NCBI RefSeq assembly: GCF_025144335.1
Contig: NZ_CP083539.1
Span: 435,501-499,500, forward strand
DNA length: 64,000 nucleotides
Origin: Jannaschia sp. W003
Lineage (GTDB): Bacteria > Pseudomonadota > Alphaproteobacteria > Rhodobacterales > Rhodobacteraceae
Direction: 5' to 3'
The translations under genes were made by a program, and so were the position numbers. The notes beneath the pieces are model-generated. The model was not told the origin of the DNA, ran no database searches, and saw only the letters and a program-made list of their open reading frames with translations. Position 1 is the stretch's first letter. Every line of letters begins with the position of its first letter. This document shows positions 52,608-60,886 of the stretch, in pieces.

Positions 52608-53213
52608 TCACACCCAGGGGCGGTCCTGCCCCATCCGCCCCTCGAAGGTCTCGATCGAGCCGGCTTTCTGCTCGGTCAGGCCGATGTCGTCGAGGCCCTC
52701 CAGCAGGCAGTGCTTCTTGAAGGGATCGACCTCGAAGGGAATCGCGCGCCCGTCCGTCAGGCGCACCTCCTGGGCCTCCAGGTCCACGGTGATGCGGGCG
52801 TTCTCGCCGCGCTGCGCGTCCTCCATCACAGCGTCCACCTCCTCCTGGGGCAGCGCGATCGGCAGGATGCCGTTCTTGAAGCAGTTGCCGTGGAAGATGT
52901 CGGCGAAGGAGGGGGCGATCACGACGCGGATGCCGAAGTCCAGAAGCGCCCAGGGCGCGTGCTCGCGGCTGGAGCCGCAACCGAAGTTGTCGCCCGCCAC
53001 CAGGATCTGGGCACCCCGGTAGGCGGGCTGGTTAAGCACGAAGTCCGGGATCTCGCTGCCGTCGTCGCGGTAGCGCATCTCGTCGAAGAGGTTCACGCCG
53101 AGGCCCGAGCGCTTGATGGTCTTCAGGAACTGCTTGGGGATGATCATGTCGGTATCGACGTTGATCAGCGGCAGCGGCGCGGCGACGCCGGTGATGGTCT
53201 CGAACTTGTCCAT
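52608..53213 (-). CDS. leuD: 3-isopropylmalate dehydratase small subunit
   Basis: The swivelling small subunit of isopropylmalate isomerase in leucine synthesis; it pairs with LeuC. The 201-residue protein has [32 protein letters not shown] and [18 protein letters not shown], all hallmarks. GGAGGG precedes the ATG. leuC is not in the window. The DUF4198 gene lies upstream on the same strand with a 29-base gap, so they may share a transcript. Confidence 0.97.
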   Translation of the reverse strand: MDKFETITGVAAPLPLINVDTDMIIPKQFLKTIKRSGLGVNLFDEMRYRDDGSEIPDFVLNQPAYRGAQILVAGDNFGCGSSREHAPWALLDFGIRVVIAPSFADIFHGNCFKNGILPIALPQEEVDAVMEDAQRGENARITVDLEAQEVRLTDGRAIPFEVDPFKKHCLLEGLDDIGLTEQKAGSIETFEGRMGQDRPWV

Positions 53214-53242
53214 GGGATGCCCTCCGGGGTGTGCGGGCGTGA

Positions 53243-54067
53243 TTACGCCCCCGGCACCGCGAAGGTCAACGCGGCCCAGAGCGTCTCCCACATGGCGCCG
53301 TCCGCGGCCCCCTCCTCCACCGGCAGCAGCGTCACGGCATCCGCCAGGTACTCGTGCCCCGGCGCCACCGGCAGCATCGCCACGCCCGACGCGTCCGTGC
53401 GGTGGAGCGTGACCTCCACGGAACCGTCGGGCGCGCGCGCGAACAGCTCCACCTGGGCGTCCGCGCGCGGCTCGCCCTCGAGGAGCACCCGCACCGGCAG
53501 CCCGCCGGCGAGCGCGTCCGTGTAGGGGTTGGCGAGCGCCACGATCTCGGTGCGCAGGCCCGTCGCGCGGTCCTCGCCCATGCCTGAGCCCACGGCCACC
53601 AGCGCCTTGGCGTAGCGGCGGTAGCGCTCGGTGATGCCCTCCTGCGGCAGCCCCCGCGCGAGGTGCTCGGCCTCCGCGTCCGGGAAGTCCTTGTGCTCGG
53701 CGAAGCCCAGGAACCGCTCCCAGCCCGAGCGCCCGTCCTTCTCGCGGTAGGTGACCAGGGCGTCCGAGGTCTCGTGCACGATCGTCAGCAGCCCGTCGGG
53801 CAGGCCCTCGACCCGGAAGGCCGGGTTGTCGCCGATGCGCACCGGCACGGGGTAGGTCTCGCCGCCCACGATCATGTCGTAGCGCGCCGCGCGCGCGGGC
53901 ACGTAGCTCAGCGACGAGCCCTCCAGCTCCTCGCCGTTGCGGAACGCGGCGACCACGCCCTCGCCCTCGCTCACTTGGTAGCGCTCGGGCGCGATCCAGA
54001 ACTCGTGCGCTTGCCCCGGCAGGGCGAAGGTGCACATTGCGGCGAGGATTGCGAAAGGACGGTGCAT
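53243..54067 (-). CDS. DUF4198-family periplasmic protein, probable metal-uptake partner
   Basis: A 274-residue exported protein with signal peptide ([20 protein letters not shown]) directly followed by [12 protein letters not shown], the mature N-terminus typical of DUF4198 proteins. Members accompany nickel/cobalt transporters; the exposed N-terminal His is a likely metal ligand. Its ATG (54067-54065) interlocks with the hupE ATG on the other strand in one CATG. AGGAG (54082-54078) lies inside the hupE coding region. Role in nickel or cobalt uptake is inferred. Confidence 0.75.
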   Translation of the reverse strand: MHRPFAILAAMCTFALPGQAHEFWIAPERYQVSEGEGVVAAFRNGEELEGSSLSYVPARAARYDMIVGGETYPVPVRIGDNPAFRVEGLPDGLLTIVHETSDALVTYREKDGRSGWERFLGFAEHKDFPDAEAEHLARGLPQEGITERYRRYAKALVAVGSGMGEDRATGLRTEIVALANPYTDALAGGLPVRVLLEGEPRADAQVELFARAPDGSVEVTLHRTDASGVAMLPVAPGHEYLADAVTLLPVEEGAADGAMWETLWAALTFAVPGA

Positions 54068-55301
54068 GGGTACGAGGCTCCTGGGGTTGGGCACGAGGTT
54101 GTTGCTGGCGGCGGTGCTGTCAATGCCGGGGGCGCTCGCCACCGCTCACGAGATCGAGCCCACGGTGGCCGACGTCGCCGTGGGCGCCGACGCGGTCGAG
54201 GTGCGGCTGCGCACCGCCGCCGAGGCGCTGATCGCCGGCATCGACCTGGGCGCCGTCGCGGACACCGACGAGGCCCCCGAGGCCGAGCGCCACGACGCCC
54301 TGCGCCGCCTGGAGCCGGCCGCGCTGGAGGCGGCCCTTCGCGAGAGCTGGCCCGCGATCCGCGAGGACTTCGTGCTGCTGGCGGGCGACGCCGCGCTGGA
54401 GCCGGAGCTGGAGGCGGTCGAGATCCCCGAGGTGGGCGACCCCGAGCTGCGCCGCGACAGCGTGCTGGTGCTGCGCGCGCCCCTGCCCGCCGACGGCTCG
54501 GGCGTGCGGATGGGCCTCGCCCCCGACCGCGGCGCGCTGATCGTGCGCCAGGGCGACGGCGAGGCCTCCTACGAGGCGTTCCTGTCGGGCGGCGACCTCA
54601 CCGACCCGATGCCGCGCGATGCGGTCGCCGCGCAGAACGCGGCGCAGGTGTTCGGGCAGTATCTCTGGCAGGGCGTGCTGCACATCGTGCCCATGGGCCT
54701 CGACCACATCCTGTTCGTGCTCGGCCTCTTCTTCTACGCGCTCGCCTGGCGGCCCCTGCTCTGGCAGGTGACGTCGTTCACGGCGGCGCACACGGTCACG
54801 CTGGCGCTGGCCACGGTGGGGATCGTGCGCATCCCCGGCACCTCCATGTGGATCGTCGAGTCCATCATCGCCGCCTCGATCGTCTACGTGGCGGTCGAGA
54901 ACCTCGTGGCGATCCGGCGCGCGCGCCGGGTGCCCGCCGCGGCCGCCGCGGGCGGCCCCGTCACCGAGGGCGGTGTCGAGACGCCGCGCATCGGCTGGGA
55001 CCGCATCGCCGTGGTGTTCGCCTTCGGCCTCCTGCACGGCCTCGGCTTCGCCAGCGTGTTCTCGGAACTGGACGTGTCGGGCAACCTCGCGGTGAAGCTG
55101 ATCGGCTTCAACGTCGGCGTGGAGCTGGGCCAGCTCCTCGTGATCGCGGTGGCCTTCGCGTTCATCCTGGCCGCGTTCCGGGTGATGGGCCGTCGCCTGT
55201 CGCCGGTGGCCGAAGGCTTCCACGCGGTGGCGGTGGTGGGCTCGCTCCTGATCGCCGCGCAGGGCGTCTGGTGGGTGATCGAGCGCACGATCCTCGGCTG
55301 A
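54066..55301 (+). CDS. hupE: HupE/UreJ-family membrane protein (nickel/cobalt permease type)
   Basis: A 411-residue protein with a signal-like N-terminal helix ([20 protein letters not shown]) ending at AHE, an approximately 190-residue extracytoplasmic domain, and then the HupE_UreJ_2 membrane domain with [32 protein letters not shown] and six or so helices. The His/Asp-rich membrane motifs suggest Ni or Co passage. AAAGGA at 54054-54059 is six bases before the ATG at 54066, supporting this start over the GTG at 54030. It pairs head-to-head with the DUF4198 gene. Confidence 0.8.
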   Translation: MGTRLLGLGTRLLLAAVLSMPGALATAHEIEPTVADVAVGADAVEVRLRTAAEALIAGIDLGAVADTDEAPEAERHDALRRLEPAALEAALRESWPAIREDFVLLAGDAALEPELEAVEIPEVGDPELRRDSVLVLRAPLPADGSGVRMGLAPDRGALIVRQGDGEASYEAFLSGGDLTDPMPRDAVAAQNAAQVFGQYLWQGVLHIVPMGLDHILFVLGLFFYALAWRPLLWQVTSFTAAHTVTLALATVGIVRIPGTSMWIVESIIAASIVYVAVENLVAIRRARRVPAAAAAGGPVTEGGVETPRIGWDRIAVVFAFGLLHGLGFASVFSELDVSGNLAVKLIGFNVGVELGQLLVIAVAFAFILAAFRVMGRRLSPVAEGFHAVAVVGSLLIAAQGVWWVIERTILG

Positions 55302-55323
55302 GGCGCAGGCCGGGGGGCCTCAG
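55298..55323. terminator. Inverted repeat containing both stop codons of hupE and radC
   Basis: Arms CTGAGGC (55298-55304) and GCCTCAG (55317-55323) flank a 12-base G-rich loop. The TGA of hupE is in the left arm and the TGA of radC (read on -) is in the right arm. The symmetry suits a bidirectional terminator between convergent genes. Confidence 0.5.
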
Positions 55324-56087
55324 AGCAGCCCCTCGGCGCGGAAGCTCGTCTCGCGGCCGCGCCCCACCACGATGTGGTCGTGCAGCACCATGCCCAGCGC
55401 CTCGACCACCTCGCGGATGGCGTGGGTCATGGTGACGTCGGCCTCGGAGGGGGTGGGATCGCCCGAGGGGTGGTTGTGCACGAGGATCAGCGCCGAGGCG
55501 TCCAGCTCCAGCGCGCGCTTCACCACCTCGCGCGGATAGACCGGCACGTGGTCCACGGTGCCGCGCCCCGCCACCTCGTCGGCCACGAGCACGTTCTTGC
55601 GGTCGAGGTAGAGCACGCGGAAGCACTCCGTGGTGCGGTGGGCCATCGCGGTGTGCAGGTAGCGCAGCAGCGCGTCCCAGGACGACAGCACGGGGCGGTC
55701 GATCACGGTGGCCCGCGCCATTCGGTGCGCTGCCGCCTCCACGATCTTCAGCTGCTCCACGACCGCCGCCCCCACGCCCTGCACCTCCGCCAAGCGGGCG
55801 GGCGGCGCGGCCATGACGCGGTTCAGGTCGCCGAAGATGCGCAGGAGGCGCTTGGCCACGGGCTTCACGTCGCCCCGCGGCACGGCGCGGCAGAGGATCA
55901 GCTCCAGGAGCTCGTAGTCGGGCATGGCGTCCGCGCCGCCCTGCATGAAGCGCTCGCGCAGGCGCGCGCGGTGGCGCAGGCGGTGGTCGGGCTCGGCGGC
56001 ACGGGCCGCCTCGGCGGCGGGCACCGTGACGGCCCGGGCGAACAGGTCGGCCGCGTTCGCGGCCTCGGCCATGGATCGTCTCGTCAT
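55320..56087 (-). CDS. radC: RadC-family JAB/MPN domain protein
   Basis: A 255-residue protein with an N-terminal helix-hairpin-helix-like segment (LAEVQGVGAAVVEQL) and the JAMM metal motif ILVHNHPSGDPTPSEADV, which identifies RadC (UPF0758). The biochemical function is still unclear; a DNA-repair role has been withdrawn in E. coli. The ATG at 56087 is used here, but the ATG at 56072 is also possible. A hairpin ends directly against the first ATG. Confidence 0.93.
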   Translation of the reverse strand: MTRRSMAEAANAADLFARAVTVPAAEAARAAEPDHRLRHRARLRERFMQGGADAMPDYELLELILCRAVPRGDVKPVAKRLLRIFGDLNRVMAAPPARLAEVQGVGAAVVEQLKIVEAAAHRMARATVIDRPVLSSWDALLRYLHTAMAHRTTECFRVLYLDRKNVLVADEVAGRGTVDHVPVYPREVVKRALELDASALILVHNHPSGDPTPSEADVTMTHAIREVVEALGMVLHDHIVVGRGRETSFRAEGLL

Positions 56088-56103
56088 GCGCCCATCTGGG
56101 CGC
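56088..56103 (-). promoter_or_regulatory. Hairpin abutting the radC start codon
   Basis: Perfect 7-bp arms GCGCCCA/TGGGCGC with a two-base spacer on the plus strand end exactly at the base before the radC ATG. On the minus-strand mRNA the only GA-rich ribosome-binding candidate lies within it. It may act as the map terminator, restrict radC initiation, or shift use to the ATG at 56072. Confidence 0.4.
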
Positions 56104-56121
56104 GCAGGTGTAAACGGGGGG

Positions 56122-56946
56122 TTAAGCCTGCGCCGTCGCCGCCCAGGTCGGGTGGAACAGCCCGGCGGGCGAGGGCGTGAAGATCTCGGCCCCCGTGGCC
56201 GTCACGCCCACCGAGTGCTCGAACTGGGCCGACAGCGACTTGTCGCGGGTCACCGCGGTCCAGTCGTCGGCCAGCACCTTGGTCTCGGGGCGCCCGAGGT
56301 TCACCATGGGCTCGATCGTGAAGAACATGCCCTCCTCCAGCACCGGCCCCGTCCCCGGGCGCCCGTAGTGGAGCACGTTGGGCGGCGCGTGGAACACGGT
56401 GCCCAGCCCGTGGCCGCAGAAGTCGCGCACCACTGACATGCGCTCGGCTTCCACGAAGCTCTGGATCGCGTGGCCGATGTCGCCGAAGGTGTTGCCGGGG
56501 CGCACGGCCTCGATGCCGCGCATCAGCGCGTCGTGGGTCACCTGGATCAGGCGCTCGGCCTTCCGGCTGAGGTTGCCTGCCACGTACATGCGGCTCGTGT
56601 CGCCGAACCAGCCGTCGACGATCACGGTCACGTCCACGTTGACGATGTCGCCGTCCTTCAGGCGCTTGTCGCCCGGAATCCCGTGGCAGACCACGTGGTT
56701 CACGGAGATGCACGAGGCGTGGCGGTAGCCCTTGTAGCCGATCGTGGCCGAGGCCGCGCCGGCCTCCTCGATCCAGCGGGTGATGGCGGCGTCGATCTCG
56801 CCCGTGGTGACGCCCACCTGCACCAGCGGCGCCACGCGGTCGAGGATCTCGGCGGCGAGGCGGCCCGCCGCATGCATGCCCGCGAAGTCCGCGTCCTCGT
56901 GGATGCGGATGCCGTCGCGCGTCAGTCGGCCGCGGTGTTCGTCCAA
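56122..56946 (-). CDS. map: Methionine aminopeptidase, type I
   Basis: Removes the N-terminal Met from nascent proteins. The 274-residue protein has the five metal ligands in NVDVTVIVDG and WFGDTSR (two Asp), CGHGLGTVFHAPP (His), FTIEPM (Glu) and QFEHSVGVT (Glu). The start is taken as TTG at 56946 (LDEHRGRLTRDG), with GGGAG eight bases upstream; the ATG at 56976 would add ten residues. It lies upstream of radC on the same strand. Confidence 0.95.
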   Translation of the reverse strand: MDEHRGRLTRDGIRIHEDADFAGMHAAGRLAAEILDRVAPLVQVGVTTGEIDAAITRWIEEAGAASATIGYKGYRHASCISVNHVVCHGIPGDKRLKDGDIVNVDVTVIVDGWFGDTSRMYVAGNLSRKAERLIQVTHDALMRGIEAVRPGNTFGDIGHAIQSFVEAERMSVVRDFCGHGLGTVFHAPPNVLHYGRPGTGPVLEEGMFFTIEPMVNLGRPETKVLADDWTAVTRDKSLSAQFEHSVGVTATGAEIFTPSPAGLFHPTWAATAQA

Positions 56947-57019
56947 GGCGTGTCTCCCGTCGTGAGGGCGCAACATAGGGGACGCGGGGCGCGAGTTGAA
57001 GACGGGGAGCGGGCGGCCT

Positions 57020-57100
57020 TCGGTCGCCGGGGGCGCTCCGCTGCGCAATGGTGCGCTACCGGCGGCCAGAGGCCCCGGATCAAGTCCGGGGCGTGGCGGT
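57020..57100. repeat. Palindromic intergenic element, copy A
   Basis: The core is GCCCCGGA-TCAAG-TCCGGGGC (57072-57092), preceded by a CGGCGGCCAGAG segment and a smaller CGCTCCGCTGCGC stretch. It is followed at about 57115 by copy B of the same composite unit, and copy C is at 37112-37132. With copy B it fills most of the 270-base gap between map and sfsA, both on the minus strand. Confidence 0.75.
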
Positions 57101-57114
57101 CCCGGTTTCCTGCC

Positions 57115-57200
57115 GTCCCGCCCCGGCCCTGCGCGAGCGCTTCGCTCCGGAGCGGGGGCGCCAGCGGCAGCCAGAGGCCCCGGCTCGAGGCCGGGGCGGG
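57115..57200. repeat. Palindromic intergenic element, copy B
   Basis: The core is GCCCCGGC-TCGAG-GCCGGGGC (57177-57197), in which the arm change A to C is compensated by T to G, keeping the palindrome. The upstream part includes CGCTTCGCTCCGGAGCG and CAGCGGCAGCCAGAG, matching the layout of copies A and C. The compensatory change argues that base pairing is kept by selection or by copying constraint. Confidence 0.75.
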
Positions 57201-57216
57201 GCGGGGCGGGACGCCC

Positions 57217-57897
57217 TTACTCCACCGGCATCCGCTCCCCCAGCCACACCCCCTCGCGGGTGATGCGCGTCCCATACGCCAGCGTCTCCACCCCCGCCTC
57301 GCGGGCCCGCGCGAAGGCCGCGCCGTAGACCGGGTCCAGATCGGCGGCGATCCGCAGCCGCGCGCAGTCGGGGCGCTGCACGAGGTAGAGCGTCACCGCC
57401 CGCCCCCCGGCGCGCACCACCGCGGCCATCTCGTCGAGGTGCCGGGCACCCCGCGCCGTGCGGCTGTCGGGGAACTCGGCCCAGTCGCCGTCGCGGCGGA
57501 AGTGGACGTTCTTCACCTCGACGTGGGTGTCGCCCACCATGAAGTCGATGCGCGAGCGCTCGCCGTAGCGCACCTCGGCGCGCACCGCGCCCTCCAGCCC
57601 CGGCACGAGGCCCGCCCGCAGCGCCTCGCCCACCACGCGGTTCGGCACGCCGGTGTCCACCCCCGCGAGCCGCCCGCACGGCATCTCCACCAGCCGCCAG
57701 CCCCAGCCGAGCTTGCGGCGGGGGTCGTCGTTCGGCTCTAGCCAGACGCGCATGCCCGGCTCGGCCAGCCCGGTCATGGCGCCGGGGTTGGGGCAGTGCG
57801 CGGTCACCTCGCGTCCGTCCTCCAGCGCCACGTCGGCCAGGAACCGCTTGTAGCGGCGGACGAGGCGGGCGGGCACGAGGGGCGTGGCGAAGCGCAT
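57217..57897 (-). CDS. sfsA: SfsA family protein
   Basis: A 226-residue protein of the SfsA family (sugar fermentation stimulation protein; a nuclease-like fold with uncertain role). It shows LVRRYKRFLADVALEDG, AHCPNPGAMTGLAEPG and SRIDFMVG, then VEVKNVHF with the family-conserved acidic and Lys residues. Length is typical. It is divergent from the CinA-type gene with a 39-base gap. Confidence 0.95.
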   Translation of the reverse strand: MRFATPLVPARLVRRYKRFLADVALEDGREVTAHCPNPGAMTGLAEPGMRVWLEPNDDPRRKLGWGWRLVEMPCGRLAGVDTGVPNRVVGEALRAGLVPGLEGAVRAEVRYGERSRIDFMVGDTHVEVKNVHFRRDGDWAEFPDSRTARGARHLDEMAAVVRAGGRAVTLYLVQRPDCARLRIAADLDPVYGAAFARAREAGVETLAYGTRITREGVWLGERMPVE

Positions 57898-57936
57898 GGG
57901 CGCGCCCTATACCGTGCACGAGCCACGGAGAGCCAG

Positions 57937-58659
57937 ATGCCCAACCCCACCGCCGCGATGCTCGTGATCGGCGACGAGATCCTCTCGGGCCGAACCCGCG
58001 ACGGCAACACCCACCACCTCGCGGGCCGCCTCGGCGATAGCGGCATCGACCTGCGCGAGGCCCGCACGGTGCCCGACGAGCAGCCGCGCATCGTGGAGGC
58101 GTTGAACGCCCTGCGCGGCGCCTACGACCACGTGTTCACGTCCGGAGGCATCGGGCCGACCCACGACGACATCACCGCCGACGCCGTGGGCGCCGCCTTC
58201 GGCGTCCCGGTGGACGTGAGGGACGACGCGCGCACGATCCTCGCCGCGCATTACGCCAGCACCGGCAAGGAGCTGAACGAGGCCCGCCTGCGCATGGCCC
58301 GCGTGCCCGAGGGCGCGACCCTCATCGACAACCCCGTGAGCGCCGCCCCCGGCTTCACCGTCGGGAACGTGCATGTCATGGCCGGCGTGCCCGCGATCTT
58401 CGCCGCCATGGTCGAGAGCGTGCTGCCCACCTTGCAGGGCGGCACCCCGCCCGTCTCGGCATCGGTGCGCGTGGAGCGGGGCGAGGGCGACCTCGCCGGC
58501 CCCCTGGGCGAGCTGGCAGCGCGCTATCCCGACCTGAGCTTCGGCTCCTATCCGTTCCAGGACGCGGACGGGCGCCACGGCGCCAACCTCGTGGTGCGCG
58601 GGGCGGACGGCGCCCGCGTGGCCGAGGCCGAGGCCGCCCTGCGCGCCGCCTTCGCGTGA
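57937..58659 (+). CDS. CinA/MoaB-type molybdopterin-binding domain protein
   Basis: A 240-residue protein with the MoCF_biosynth domain: MLVIGDEILSGRTRDGNTHHLA at the start (split by its Gly/Asp motif), and TSGGIGPTHDDITADAVG at about residue 66. It lacks the C-terminal deamidase domain of full CinA. Such short CinA-like proteins may be pyrophosphatases or nucleotide repair enzymes. CGGAG precedes the ATG. It is coupled to the next gene by GTGA and leads a four-gene plus-strand unit. Confidence 0.85.
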   Translation: MPNPTAAMLVIGDEILSGRTRDGNTHHLAGRLGDSGIDLREARTVPDEQPRIVEALNALRGAYDHVFTSGGIGPTHDDITADAVGAAFGVPVDVRDDARTILAAHYASTGKELNEARLRMARVPEGATLIDNPVSAAPGFTVGNVHVMAGVPAIFAAMVESVLPTLQGGTPPVSASVRVERGEGDLAGPLGELAARYPDLSFGSYPFQDADGRHGANLVVRGADGARVAEAEAALRAAFA

Positions 58660-59375
58660 CCGCGCCGGGCGCCGCGCGGATCATGGCGGCGGTCCGCGCG
58701 ACCTGGCCGCCCTCGGCGCTGGCCCCTTGCGGCCCCTTCGCGCTGCCCGCCGAGCGGACCGGCACCCGCCGCGCGACGGCGGCCCGCCTGCGGGAGGGCG
58801 AGGCGGCCACCGACGCCGACGTCGCGGCGGTGGAGCGCGCCCGCCCCGGCACCGTGTTCGGCACGCTCGACGGCGCCGAGGACGCGCTCGCCGCCCTGCT
58901 GGCCGCGCGCGGCTACCGCGAGGGCGGCGTGTCGGACCTCATGGCCGGCCCCGTGGCGCCGCTGCTCGGCGAGCCGCTGCCCCGCGTCAGCGGCTTCGCG
59001 CACTGGCCGCCGCTCGCGATCTGCGGCGCGATCTGGGACGACCACGGCAACCCCGCGCCCCGCCGCGCGCCCATGCACCGCACGCCCGCGCCGCGCGCCG
59101 CGATCCTCCTGCGCCACGCCGACCGCGCCGCGGGCGCCCTGTTCGCCGCGATCCACGACGGCCTCGCCGTGCTGCACCTCGTCGTCACCCTGCCCCGCGC
59201 CCGGCGCCAGGGGGTGGGCCTGCTTGGCCTGCGCCACGCCGCGGCCTGGGCCGAGACCCACGGCGCCACCCACCTCGCCCTGCCCGTCGAGGCCTCGAAC
59301 GCCGCGGCCGTCGCGCTCTACCGGCGCGGCGGCCTCGTGCGGCGGGGCGGATACCGATACTGGAGCCACCCATGA
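58656..59375 (+). CDS. GNAT-family N-acetyltransferase
   Basis: A 239-residue protein whose C-terminal half has the GNAT pattern: LHLVVTLPRARRQGVGLLGL (acetyl-CoA binding, here RQGVGLLG), LALPVEASNAAAVALYRRGG and the terminal GYRYWSHP. The N-terminal half is a divergent, possibly second GNAT-like domain. The acceptor is unknown. The GTG start overlaps the previous stop, and its stop overlaps the next ATG (ATGA). Confidence 0.8.
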   Translation: MTAPGAARIMAAVRATWPPSALAPCGPFALPAERTGTRRATAARLREGEAATDADVAAVERARPGTVFGTLDGAEDALAALLAARGYREGGVSDLMAGPVAPLLGEPLPRVSGFAHWPPLAICGAIWDDHGNPAPRRAPMHRTPAPRAAILLRHADRAAGALFAAIHDGLAVLHLVVTLPRARRQGVGLLGLRHAAAWAETHGATHLALPVEASNAAAVALYRRGGLVRRGGYRYWSHP

Positions 59376-59932
59376 CCCCCACCGCCCTCGACCTGCCGCA
59401 GGCCAACCCGCTTCCCCCGGAGACGCAGCGCTACTTCGCGCTCTGCGTCGAGAAGCTGGGCTTCGTGCCCAACGTCCTGCGCGCCTACGCCTTCGACGTG
59501 GACAAGCTGAACGCCTTCACCGCGCTCTACAACGACCTGATGCTGGGGCCTTCCGGCCTCTCGAAGCTGGAGCGCGAGATGATCGCGGTGGCGGTCTCCG
59601 CCGAGAACCGCTGCTTCTACTGCCTCGTGGCCCACGGCGCCGCGGTGCGCCAGCTCTCCGGCGACCCCGAGCTTGGCGAGCGCATCGCCTTCAACTGGCG
59701 CACCGCCGCGCTCGAGCCGCGCGTGCGCGCCATGCTCGCCTTCGCGGTCCGCATGACCCGCGCCTTCGCGGAGATCGCCGAGGCCGATCGGCAGGCGTTG
59801 CGGGACGAGGGCCTGTCGGACCGCGACATCTGGGACGTCGCCTCGGTGGCCGCGTTCTTCAACATGACGAACCGCGTGGCCTCGGCCACGGCGATGGAGC
59901 CGAACCCCGAGTACCACGGCCAGGCGCGGTGA
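59372..59932 (+). CDS. Peroxidase-related AhpD-like protein (carboxymuconolactone decarboxylase fold)
   Basis: A 186-residue protein with the AhpD/CMD motif AENRCFYCLVAHGAAVR, where CxxC plus His forms the peroxidatic or disulfide-reducing centre. It matches the class of peroxidase-related enzymes with NVLRAYAFDVDKLNAF near the N-terminus. It may reduce peroxides. It overlaps the GNAT gene upstream and the OmpA-like gene downstream (TGATG). Confidence 0.9.
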   Translation: MTPTALDLPQANPLPPETQRYFALCVEKLGFVPNVLRAYAFDVDKLNAFTALYNDLMLGPSGLSKLEREMIAVAVSAENRCFYCLVAHGAAVRQLSGDPELGERIAFNWRTAALEPRVRAMLAFAVRMTRAFAEIAEADRQALRDEGLSDRDIWDVASVAAFFNMTNRVASATAMEPNPEYHGQAR

Positions 59933-60831
59933 TGCGGGCGGCGGCCATGCTGCTGCTCGCCGCCGCCCTGCCCGCCGCGGCGCAGGACCTCGCCCTGCCC
60001 TTCCCGGCCACCGAGACCCTGAGCACGTCGCAGCCCCTCGCCTCGCACCGCATCGCCACCGGCCCCGCGCGGGACGGCGCCGTGCCCTTCGAGACGGTCG
60101 AAGGCGCCGTCGCCCGCCGCGCCGTGGAAATGCGCGTGCCCGAGGGCACCGGCAGCCTCGCCGTCCTCGCACCCGTCCGCGATGCGCTGGTGGCCGAGGG
60201 CTGGGAGCCGCGCTTCGCCTGCGAGACGCGGGGCTGCGGCGGCTGGGACTTCCGCTTCTGGCTTGACGTGGCCGAGGCGCCGGCGATGTTCGTGAACCTC
60301 GCCGACTTCCGCTACCTCGCCCTCGCCCGCGGGCCCGAGCGCCTCGCCCTCCTCGTCAGTCCCTCGGGCGCGCGCGCCTACCTCCAGGCCGTGCACGTCG
60401 CCCCCGAAGGCACGGAGCCGGCCCTGGCCGTCGCCGCCGCCCCGACGCCCCCCGGCGCGGTGGGCGCGGCCCTGGCGGCCACGGGGCGCGCGGTGCTGGG
60501 CGACCTCGTCTTCGCCACCGGCTCCGCGGCGCTGCCCGAGGCGGAATACGCCTCGCTGGACGCTCTCGCCGCCTACCTGCGGGAGGTCCCGGACGCCCGC
60601 GTCGCCCTCGTGGGCCACACGGATGCGGAAGGGGGCGCGGCGGGCAACATCGCGATCAGCCGCGCGCGGGCCGAGGCGGCGCGGCGCAGGCTGGTGGCCC
60701 TGGGCGTGGCGCCGTCCCGGGTCGAGACCCACGGCGTCGGCTACTTCGCCCCGCTCGCCCGCAACGACACGGCGCGGGGGCGCGAGGCGAACCGCCGCGT
60801 CGAGGCGGTGCTGGTCTCGGTGCCGGAGTAG
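59932..60831 (+). CDS. OmpA-family peptidoglycan-associated protein
   Basis: A 299-residue exported protein with signal peptide (cleavage near AAAQDL, about residue 19), a middle domain with a disulfide-like CETRGCGGWDF pair, and a C-terminal OmpA domain. That domain has LVFATGSAALPEAEYASLDA, ALVGHTDAEGGAAGN and a RARAEAARRRLV helix that binds peptidoglycan. No beta-barrel is evident. It ends the plus-strand unit and is followed by a strong hairpin. Confidence 0.88.
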   Translation: MRAAAMLLLAAALPAAAQDLALPFPATETLSTSQPLASHRIATGPARDGAVPFETVEGAVARRAVEMRVPEGTGSLAVLAPVRDALVAEGWEPRFACETRGCGGWDFRFWLDVAEAPAMFVNLADFRYLALARGPERLALLVSPSGARAYLQAVHVAPEGTEPALAVAAAPTPPGAVGAALAATGRAVLGDLVFATGSAALPEAEYASLDALAAYLREVPDARVALVGHTDAEGGAAGNIAISRARAEAARRRLVALGVAPSRVETHGVGYFAPLARNDTARGREANRRVEAVLVSVPE

Positions 60832-60840
60832 CGACGACGA

Positions 60841-60864
60841 AAGGCCCCGCCGTGGCGGGGCCTT
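60841..60864. terminator. Bidirectional terminator between the OmpA-like and LysR genes
   Basis: A perfect 11-bp inverted repeat AAGGCCCCGCC / GGCGGGGCCTT with a two-base centre lies between convergent genes, nine bases after the OmpA-like stop and 22 bases from the LysR stop. Flanking A and T residues on each side give short U-tracts in both directions. Confidence 0.8.
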
Positions 60865-60886
60865 CGGTCCGTGCGGCGGGGCGCGC

